Assembly: GCA_031266495.1 (NCBI GenBank)
Contig: JAISAX010000374.1
Span: 1-11,465, forward strand
Length of the DNA stretch: 11,465 nt
Source of the DNA: Opitutaceae bacterium
GTDB lineage: Bacteria > Verrucomicrobiota > Verrucomicrobiae > Opitutales > Opitutaceae
Direction of reading: 5' to 3'
In this document: positions 6,138 to 11,465 of the stretch, one piece after another
How positions within the stretch are numbered: position 1 is the stretch's first letter
Layout of the letters: the number at the start of each line of letters is the position of its first letter
The notes under the pieces: model-generated
The model's database searches: none
Seen by the model: the letters and a program-made list of their open reading frames with translations, nothing else
What the model was told of the DNA's origin: nothing
Translations under genes and position numbers: made by a program

Positions 6138-9100
6138 TGAACCTCGCATTCCAGCCACTGCCCGAACCGCCACCGGGCTTCCGCTATTACCGAACGCGGG
6201 AGGAAGTGCGTCGCGCTCCCGAACTCTACGCCTACCAGCACCTCCTGCTGAAAGCGTGGGATGACGAAGTCCTGAAACTCTCCGGTGTGCTTACGGTAAA
6301 TGCCATCCCCACCGTTTATGTTTCGGATCGCTCCCGCCCCTTGACGGCGGACAGGGCCGCGCAACTCCAACTCACCTTCTGGAACCAGGGTTTGGCCACG
6401 ACCTTCCTGCTTCGTGAACCGGGACGCGTCCGTATCTTCTCCGCACTTTGCCGCCCCCTGGCCTTCGACGACGCCACCGAAGATACGCTCCAGCGCGATC
6501 TGCTTGTCGAAAGCATCGAACTCGCCACCCAGGCCGCATGGCACAGCCGTGCCTTGCGGCTCTACGAGGAACTGGCCACCGGCCATTATTACGCACGCTT
6601 TCCCACCAAATTTGATCCAGAACAAACCGTTGATGCCTGCCTCCTGAACAACCTTCAGGCGCTTCGCGACAAACTCATCGACGGGCCCGAATCACTCTCC
6701 GTGGAGCATGCCCATGCCTTTCTCGGCCGGGTGCTCTTCACCTGCTACCTCTCCGACCGCGGCATCATCCGCCTGGAGAACTACCAACTGGGCGCCCGGC
6801 CTGACGACAAGCTGCTGCACTTGTTGGAAAAAATCACCCCGGAGCGTTTGGTGGGACTTCTTTACGAGAAACTCTTCCGCAAGCTTCGCCAGGAATTCAA
6901 CGGCAGCATGTTTGACGCCGATCTGGAGGCGGAACAAGCCGCGATCCGTCCGCGGCACCTGGCTGAGTTGCAACTTTTCCTGGAAGGCGGCCTGGTGCGC
7001 ACCGGCCAGCGCGCCCTTGGATTTGCGGCTTACCAGTTCGACCATATCCCGGTCGAAACCATCAGCTCCATCTACGAGACTTTCCTCGAACGCGAAGACG
7101 AGAAAGGCAAGCGCGAGCTGGGCGCCTACTACACTCCCAGGCTTCTTGCCGAGCTCACCATCGACCTCGCTTTGCGAGACTTCTGGACGCGTCCCGGCAA
7201 ACCCTCACTCTCCGGCCTGCGCTATCTCGACCCCGCATGCGGATCAGGGATTTTCCTTGTTCTGATCTTCAACCGCCTCGTCGCCGAGTGGGAAGCCATT
7301 CAGGGCCCCCGCCAGAAAGCCTCGGTGAGTGAGCGTGCCGATGCGCTCGAGGCGCGACTCGCGCGACTGCGCGGCGTGGACCGGAATCTCACGGCGTGCC
7401 GCATCACCTGCTTCAGCCTCTACCTGGCGTTTCTCGAACAATTCGACCCTGCCGACATTCGGGAATTCTTCATCGAGACCGGCCGCAAAAAGCTGCCCAA
7501 TCTTCTCGTCGCCGACAGCACCCGGAAAGCCACGTTTCCCGTGGTCTGGAACAGGGACTTTCTCACCCTTGACGCCGGCTGGGATAATGAGGCTCCGTTC
7601 GACATCGTAATCGGCAATCCCCCGTGGGTTGGTCGAGGCAAGGAGCAGAACCAAGTCGAGCAGAGATTCGTTTTGGCCATTCCCCGTCACCTGCAGCCCC
7701 AAGGTGTTTGCAGCGTCATCCTGCCTTCCAAAATATTTCTCAACAACACCGACGTCTTCCAAAAAAAGTGGCTAGGGACGACGACGTTGGAGTGCACCCT
7801 GCAGTTGGCGGATTACGGTTTCATCCTCTTCAAGGACGCCCAATGCCCGGCGACGATTGTCCGCTTTGCCCCCCTCCCCCCGGCAGAAGATCATCTTGTC
7901 GAATATCTGGCGCCCAAAGTTTCGTGCTCCGACCTCCGGGACGGAGCGATTTCGGTATCACCGCAGGATCGCAAATGGATTCCTCAGCGGGAGCTGTTGA
8001 CCGCGACCGCCCATCGCGTCGCCGGAGCGGTGTGGAAGAGCTACCTTTGGGGCACGCCACGAGACCGAAAACTCCTGGCCTACCTCCAAACCTTCCCGCG
8101 CCTCTCCGAGTGGGTCGGTGAGCCTCACGAAGTCGAGGCCGGGCGCAAGCGCTGGAATAAAGGCCAAGGCTTCAAGCCGGATTCACCCGGAAAAGGTGAC
8201 TATCCTGCAGAAGGACTGGACGACCGCTATCTCGACGCCGGCAGCCTCAAGACTGGACATTATCTTCACGCCGATCTTTGCGGAAGCGTTCGTGAACATT
8301 TGATCGCCAAGAAGCGGTCTTTGGAGGCGTTTCACAGATTGCCTCCCACCGCACTGTTCAAGCCGCCTCTGATAACGATAAACAAGGGGTTCACCCAATT
8401 CGGTTTCTTCGATTACCCGGTGCGATTTCGCCATACCATCCAAAGTATCTCCGGACCTAAAAAGGACATCCCGCTGCTTCATTTTCTGACAGCCTACCTC
8501 AGTTCACCTTTGGCCCGTTATTTCGTCTTCCACACGGCCGGCAGCGTGGGCGTCGAACGTGACACCGTTCTCCTTGAGGAAATCGTTACTCTCCCCTTTT
8601 TCGCACCTGATCATCCCGATGCTCCGGCCGGGGCTCAGGCTGCCTTTGATGCGATCATCACCCGCTTTGCCGCTTATCTGAAATCCGCGAAACAAACGGA
8701 CAGCGAGCGGCTCAGGCGCTTGGCCCGCGCCAAGTCTTCCCTTGGCGAACTGTTCGACAAAGAAAACGAGACCGTCACAAACATCGACCAGGATTGGGCC
8801 ACGAAACGCCAGGCGGCCACCGAAGCGCTCCATCGTGAAATTGATCCGCTGATTTACGCCTGCTTTGGATTGAGCGAGCAGGAAATCGCTCTCGTCGAAG
8901 ATACCCACGAGATTTTTGACCGGAGCGATACTCCGGCTTCCCTTGCCAGTGCGCGCAAACGGTCCGTCACCCTCCAGGAAATCACTAGCTCCAAGGAGCT
9001 GGCAGATTACGCGGACATCCTTTGCGAGACACTCAACACTCGTGCGCAAGGCCCGCGTCGTGTCGCCGCCTGCGGCTACGTGGATGCCCTCACCGGCCTC

Positions 9101-9406
9101 TCCATGGTCGAACTTACCCAAGTCCCGGTCCGTAACGTGCGAGGCTTCGTAGCCGAACCGCCGAGTGCCGATGCTGAAACCGGGGCCCAACGGTTGCTCC
9201 AGGCGGCCCGGCGCATGCATACGGCCACCAGGGAACGCGTAGGCCCGACCCTCGAACTCCATCAGGCCGGTTGGTATTTCGACGGCTCCCGTATCGTAAT
9301 TGTGAAACCATCCCGGCGAGGCGAATGGACCCGCACCGCCGCGCTCAATGACGTCGCGGAACTCCATCAGCATATCGTGGCTGCTGGCCGCGCCACCCAA
9401 TCATGA
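6137..9406 (+). CDS. N6-adenine DNA methyltransferase, Eco57I/type IIG-like restriction-modification protein
   Basis: Large DNA methyltransferase of 1089 aa. After a helical N-terminal region, GAYYTP at 329-334 (motif X area), LDPACGSG at 364-371 (SAM-binding motif I) and FDIVIGNPPW at 488-497 (catalytic motif IV, NPPW type) identify a gamma-class N6-adenine enzyme. The roughly 300 residues after about 580 should hold the target recognition domain; LSSPLARYFVFHTAGSVGVERD (788-809) followed by LEEIVTLPFF resembles the specificity part of type IIG enzymes. No PD-(D/E)xK nuclease motif was found in the N-terminal region, unlike many single-chain type IIG enzymes; the next gene may supply it. The ATG at 6137 shares its A with the upstream TGA. 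The gene ends in an ATGA overlap with the nuclease gene. The recognition site cannot be predicted. A BREX PglX-like methyltransferase was considered, but no other BREX gene is in view. Confidence 0.93.
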   Translation: MNLAFQPLPEPPPGFRYYRTREEVRRAPELYAYQHLLLKAWDDEVLKLSGVLTVNAIPTVYVSDRSRPLTADRAAQLQLTFWNQGLATTFLLREPGRVRIFSALCRPLAFDDATEDTLQRDLLVESIELATQAAWHSRALRLYEELATGHYYARFPTKFDPEQTVDACLLNNLQALRDKLIDGPESLSVEHAHAFLGRVLFTCYLSDRGIIRLENYQLGARPDDKLLHLLEKITPERLVGLLYEKLFRKLRQEFNGSMFDADLEAEQAAIRPRHLAELQLFLEGGLVRTGQRALGFAAYQFDHIPVETISSIYETFLEREDEKGKRELGAYYTPRLLAELTIDLALRDFWTRPGKPSLSGLRYLDPACGSGIFLVLIFNRLVAEWEAIQGPRQKASVSERADALEARLARLRGVDRNLTACRITCFSLYLAFLEQFDPADIREFFIETGRKKLPNLLVADSTRKATFPVVWNRDFLTLDAGWDNEAPFDIVIGNPPWVGRGKEQNQVEQRFVLAIPRHLQPQGVCSVILPSKIFLNNTDVFQKKWLGTTTLECTLQLADYGFILFKDAQCPATIVRFAPLPPAEDHLVEYLAPKVSCSDLRDGAISVSPQDRKWIPQRELLTATAHRVAGAVWKSYLWGTPRDRKLLAYLQTFPRLSEWVGEPHEVEAGRKRWNKGQGFKPDSPGKGDYPAEGLDDRYLDAGSLKTGHYLHADLCGSVREHLIAKKRSLEAFHRLPPTALFKPPLITINKGFTQFGFFDYPVRFRHTIQSISGPKKDIPLLHFLTAYLSSPLARYFVFHTAGSVGVERDTVLLEEIVTLPFFAPDHPDAPAGAQAAFDAIITRFAAYLKSAKQTDSERLRRLARAKSSLGELFDKENETVTNIDQDWATKRQAATEALHREIDPLIYACFGLSEQEIALVEDTHEIFDRSDTPASLASARKRSVTLQEITSSKELADYADILCETLNTRAQGPRRVAACGYVDALTGLSMVELTQVPVRNVRGFVAEPPSADAETGAQRLLQAARRMHTATRERVGPTLELHQAGWYFDGSRIVIVKPSRRGEWTRTAALNDVAELHQHIVAAGRATQS

Positions 9407-10071
9407 GTGTGGATCCAACATGGACGGGACTATTCCCTGACAATGAGATCTCGCGTATCCTCCAGATCGTCCAGCGCTGTGTGAGCGGTCTGCGCAAACG
9501 CGCTCCGTGCGAATCGGAAAACAGCCTGAGCGACCGCCTTTATCACCGCATCGTGCGAGATCGGTTTTACCGAGATAAAGTGTCCGCCGAACTCTACCGC
9601 GAATTATCGCTTTATCGTGACGACACACCCGTTGAAGAAGACACTGAACCGCCCTGTCCCGGCCCCATCGGACGAGTGGATTTTATTTTCAAGCACGGCA
9701 CCGGCACGCAAAAGCCCTACCCCGAATTTGTAATCGAAGCCAAACGCCTTCATGTCACATTTCCCCGCGCCGGTCGGCATTCCCTGGTGACCGAATATGT
9801 AAGTGGTGACCAAGGCATGATGTGCTTCATTTCCGGCCGTTACGCCCCCACTCAACGTGTCGGAGCGATGCTTGGCTATGTTTTCGACGGCAAGGTTGCC
9901 GCCGCACGCACCGAGATCGCTGCCGCTGTGGCAGTCAATTCTGCAAAACTTCTCCTAAAGCAAGGCACCCCCCTCATCACAACCACGCTCAGCGACATTC
10001 AGGCGGACGAAACCTGGCATGCGTTGGAAACACGCGAGTTCCGGCTCTTCCATCTTCTCGCGCCAGTTTGA
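9403..10071 (+). CDS. Predicted PD-(D/E)xK-family nuclease, probable restriction partner
   Basis: Protein of 222 aa without a confident family name. The centre carries a PD-(D/E)xK-like signature: GRVDFIF with Asp93, then a beta-strand EFVIEAKRL with Glu112 and Lys114 in E-x-K spacing. An N-terminal helical region (12-75) precedes it, and EYVSGDQGMMCFISGRYA (131-148) follows. The arrangement matches Mg-dependent restriction-type nucleases. The ATG overlaps the methyltransferase stop as ATGA, so the two proteins are probably made in a fixed ratio and act together. The expected role is cleavage of DNA lacking the partner's methylation, or of foreign DNA. The nuclease assignment rests on motif spacing alone; a non-catalytic accessory subunit is possible. 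Confidence 0.8.
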   Translation: MSVDPTWTGLFPDNEISRILQIVQRCVSGLRKRAPCESENSLSDRLYHRIVRDRFYRDKVSAELYRELSLYRDDTPVEEDTEPPCPGPIGRVDFIFKHGTGTQKPYPEFVIEAKRLHVTFPRAGRHSLVTEYVSGDQGMMCFISGRYAPTQRVGAMLGYVFDGKVAAARTEIAAAVAVNSAKLLLKQGTPLITTTLSDIQADETWHALETREFRLFHLLAPV

Positions 10072-10092
10072 GCGACGATCCTGCGCCTCTCC

Positions 10093-10227
10093 AAGCACGC
10101 GGTCCTGTGTGGTGAGTCCCGTGAGTGAAACCACACGACTGATCAGAGCGGGAGGATAAGAAAGGCGTCCGCGAACATCATGCCCGGCGGCGCGTCTGAA
10201 GCGGTGCGGCACAAATCTGATCGACAT
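10093..10227 (-). pseudogene. Possible remnant of a DNA methyltransferase
   Basis: From ATG 10227 the minus strand reads MSIRFVPHRFRRAAGHDVRG, RLSYPPALISRVVSLTGLTT, then QDRVL. The pattern G-x-x-x-Y-P-x-x-L-I-x-R-(V/L)-x-x-L-x-G-L-x-x-x-D-x-V-L is what precedes the SAM-binding LDPFxGSG in beta-class (N4-cytosine/N6-adenine) DNA methyltransferases. Here the glycine-rich loop is absent: after RVL comes GEAQDRRS, close to the nuclease gene stop. If real, this is about 45 residues of a broken methyltransferase cut at the junction with the present operon. Judged by eye only; other SAM-dependent methyltransferases or chance remain possible. Confidence 0.3.
10107..10136. other. Inverted repeat after the nuclease gene
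   Basis: GTGTGGT (10107-10113) and ACCACAC (10130-10136) are perfect 7-bp arms around a 16-nt loop, about 35 nt after the nuclease stop. It could mark the operon's 3' end, but no U-tract follows on either strand. Confidence 0.35.
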
Positions 10228-10308
10228 GATACCCCAAGATAATCCGGCGAACGGATGCAACTCAACATTCGCTTTCATTCTTCGCCACGCGTGAAAAAGG
10301 GAGCGCGG

Positions 10309-10440
10309 TTAGGCCAGTTCGCCAAGCCGGCGGACGTCGGTGAAAAACGGATACAGGTCCGCGATACGCTCGGGCCGGCTCGCGACAATGAAGCGGCTGG
10401 TGGCGGCGGAACCTCCCGTCGCGAGCAACGCAGGACGAGT
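10309..10440 (-). pseudogene. Possible C-terminal remnant of an unidentified gene
   Basis: In one minus-strand frame ending at TAA 10311-10309 the translation is protein-like: LLATGGSAATSRFIVASRPE then RIADLYPFFTDVRRLGELA. There is no start codon, and the upstream edge (about 10440) runs into unrelated sequence before the isomerase start. I do not recognise the family. It is reported because the mixed hydrophobic/charged composition differs from the S/P/R-rich shadows elsewhere. Confidence 0.25.
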
Positions 10441-10515
10441 TGGCCCAGTTTGGAAAACTTTTGGCGCGTAATGCCAAAGACCCTGCCGCGGGCATTCGGA
10501 TATTATCGGAGCGTC

Positions 10516-11349
10516 ATGAATCTTCCCGAATTTTCAGTCTTCGTGAAACCCTGGGGCGCAATGCCCCTTGCCCAACTTGCAGGAAAAATCAAACGACTCG
10601 GCTTCGACGGCATCGAGCTTCCGGTCCGGCCCGGGTTTCCGGTGCGGCCAGACAATGTGCTGGCAACACTGCCGGAAGCCGTTCGCATTTTTTCCGGAGA
10701 AGGGCTCAAAATTCACAGCATCGCAGCCGATATGACGGAGCCGGTTTTCCAGGCCGCCGCAGCGGCGGGCGTGCCCTTGATTCGCATCTGTGTGCCCGTC
10801 CCGGCAGGCGGAAATTACCTGGATGCGGAAGCGGATACGAAGCGGGAATTTTCGGCGCTTGTCCCGCTTTTGGCCAAACATGGCGTGACGGTCGGCGTGC
10901 AAAATCACTGTGACCGCTGGGTTTCGCATTCGATGGGACTCCTGCGTCTGATCGAGGATTTTTCCCCGGAGCATTTCGCCGCCGTGTGGGATGCCGCGCA
11001 CAACGCCCTCAATGGCGAAGACCCGGACCTCGGTCTGGACATCGTCTGGTCGCGCCTGCGGATGGTGAACCTGAAAAACGCCTTCCGGCAACGCGTGTCT
11101 CCGCCCGAGGCCGAGGTGGCGGCATGGAAGATCTACTGGACATCGGGCCGGCAAGGACAGGCCTCCTGGCCGCAGGTCGCCCGCGAACTGGCTTGGCGCG
11201 GATACCAGGGCCCCGTGTGCTTGACCGCCGAATACAGCGACGAAAGCTCGGTGGACCGGCTCATCGCCGGGGACATCTGTTTCGCAAAGGAAATCTTTTC
11301 CAGGGAATATTTCCCCGCTGACGCGGGGAAATTAAGAATTAAGAATTAA
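10516..11349 (+). CDS. Sugar phosphate isomerase/epimerase-like TIM-barrel protein (xylose isomerase/AP endonuclease 2 fold)
   Basis: Soluble protein of 277 aa from ATG 10516; GGAG at 10508-10511 is a short-spaced ribosome binding site supporting this start over the in-frame ATG at 10255. The fold pattern is visible: LAGKIKRLGFDGIELPVRPG (22-40), LKIHSIAADM (64-73), VGVQNHCDRW (127-135, His131), AAVWDAAHNAL (155-165, Asp159/His162), LRMVNLKNAF (181-190, where many relatives have HxKD), and VCLTAEYSDE (234-243, Glu239). His131, Asp159, His162 and Glu239 are candidate metal ligands. The family isomerises or epimerises sugars, inositols or sugar acids; the substrate is not evident. Length is normal apart from the last residues (GKLRIKN), which come from a hairpin plus heptamer element. 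It stands alone on this strand, separated from the nuclease gene by a gene-free stretch. Confidence 0.9.
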   Translation: MNLPEFSVFVKPWGAMPLAQLAGKIKRLGFDGIELPVRPGFPVRPDNVLATLPEAVRIFSGEGLKIHSIAADMTEPVFQAAAAAGVPLIRICVPVPAGGNYLDAEADTKREFSALVPLLAKHGVTVGVQNHCDRWVSHSMGLLRLIEDFSPEHFAAVWDAAHNALNGEDPDLGLDIVWSRLRMVNLKNAFRQRVSPPEAEVAAWKIYWTSGRQGQASWPQVARELAWRGYQGPVCLTAEYSDESSVDRLIAGDICFAKEIFSREYFPADAGKLRIKN

Positions 11350-11357
11350 AAATGAAG
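11309..11357 (+). repeat. Hairpin plus heptamer tandem repeat overlapping the 3' end of the isomerase gene
   Basis: A perfect 10-bp stem (ATTTCCCCGC, loop TGAC, GCGGGGAAAT; 11309-11332) runs straight into AATTAAG, AATTAAG, AATTAAA, AATGAAG (11330-11357). The stop codon TAA at 11347-11349 lies within the third heptamer. Layout and orientation relative to the gene are the same as at 127-50, and the encoded tails agree (AGKLRIKN here, GGKSRIKN there). As a terminator it would have a strong stem but an A-rich rather than U-rich tail. Confidence 0.85.
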
Positions 11358-11431
11358 AAAACGAACCCGCGCACACGAATCACACACACGAATCTCGCAC
11401 AACCTGCGCAACCCAACCTACCCCACCCCGA

Positions 11432-11465
11432 CGGCAAAGCCGCCTTTTCATAATTCATAATTCAT
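11432..11465. repeat. Small hairpin and heptamer repeat at the right edge (partial)
   Basis: CGGC-AAA-GCCG (11432-11442) is followed by CCTTTT and then CATAATT, CATAATT, CAT (11449-11465), cut by the window edge. On the minus strand the unit reads AATTATG, one base from the AATTAAG unit at 11330, so this array may be the 3' element of a convergent gene to the right. Between 11358 and 11431 there is only C/A-rich sequence with CACACGAATC occurring twice (11372 and 11385). Confidence 0.55.

Larger units (their letters stand above)
10072..10515. other. Gene-free 444-bp stretch with degraded gene pieces
   Basis: No intact gene is convincing here. The isomerase frame stays open upstream of 10516 as far as ATG 10255, but that extension (R/G/P-rich, no resemblance to the family) looks non-coding. 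Two minus-strand stretches have natural protein composition and are listed separately. The region holds a hairpin at 10107-10136 and no clear terminator. It looks like a rearrangement scar between the defence operon and the metabolic gene. Confidence 0.6.

Noticed and set aside
5594..6625. 343-codon minus-strand frame across the LexA-type and methyltransferase gene junction
   Set aside because: It spans two well-supported overlapping genes on the other strand and has no recognisable motif.
8504..9400. 298-codon open frame on the minus strand opposite the methyltransferase C-terminus
   Set aside because: Overlaps a gene with strong family evidence, and shows neither domain nor start context.
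10255..10515. N-terminal extension of the isomerase by 87 residues
   Set aside because: The extension does not resemble the family, which starts close to the first beta-strand. ATG 10516 has GGAG upstream and gives a normal length.
11372..11394. CACACGAATC occurring twice at a 13-bp interval, considered as a start of a CRISPR-like array
   Set aside because: Only two short copies, no regular spacers, and C/A-rich low-complexity surroundings.

Overview
The window looks like chromosomal DNA of a GC-rich member of the PVC superphylum, most likely Verrucomicrobiota of the Opitutaceae type. The grounds are an H-X9-DG prepilin-like protein starting a polysaccharide-hydrolase operon, a secreted beta-helix protein and a secreted SGNH hydrolase, very few Shine-Dalgarno sequences, TTG and GTG starts, and heptameric A/T tandem repeats at gene ends. 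The lineage is inferred; no rRNA or other marker is present.

Left block (48-4003, minus strand): a three-gene run with gaps of only 4 and 10 nt. A small pseudopilin (206 aa) comes first, then a secreted right-handed parallel beta-helix protein (684 aa), then a secreted SGNH/GDSL hydrolase (421 aa) with a polyproline linker and a C-terminal beta-rich domain. Together they look like exported carbohydrate-processing functions.

Middle block (4114-10071, mostly plus strand): a regulator-rich defence locus. Three small single-domain XRE/HTH regulators (TTG 4158, GTG 4687, ATG 4986) are followed by a self-cleaving LexA-type repressor (216 aa), a 1089-aa N6-adenine DNA methyltransferase of the Eco57I/type IIG kind, and a 222-aa predicted PD-(D/E)xK nuclease. 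LexA-type, methyltransferase and nuclease genes overlap by 1 nt (TGATG) and 4 nt (ATGA), so they form one translationally coupled operon. Strong palindromes lie in front of the first XRE gene (4114-4129 plus a third half-site) and the LexA-type gene (5462-5483), and a repeated inverted repeat lies in front of the second XRE gene. This is a plausible damage- or infection-responsive restriction-modification system. A truncated second copy of the prepilin N-terminus (4452-4628, minus) lies between the first two XRE genes.

Right block (10072-11465): a roughly 440-bp stretch without an intact gene holds two protein-like minus-strand remnants, one of them resembling the part of a DNA methyltransferase just before its SAM-binding motif. 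A sugar phosphate isomerase/epimerase-like TIM-barrel gene (277 aa) follows. Both this gene and the SGNH gene at the other end of the window finish inside the same kind of composite element: a GC-rich hairpin followed directly by A/T-rich 7-bp tandem repeats, which adds similar G-K-x-R-I-K-N residues to two unrelated proteins. More heptamers run off the right edge.
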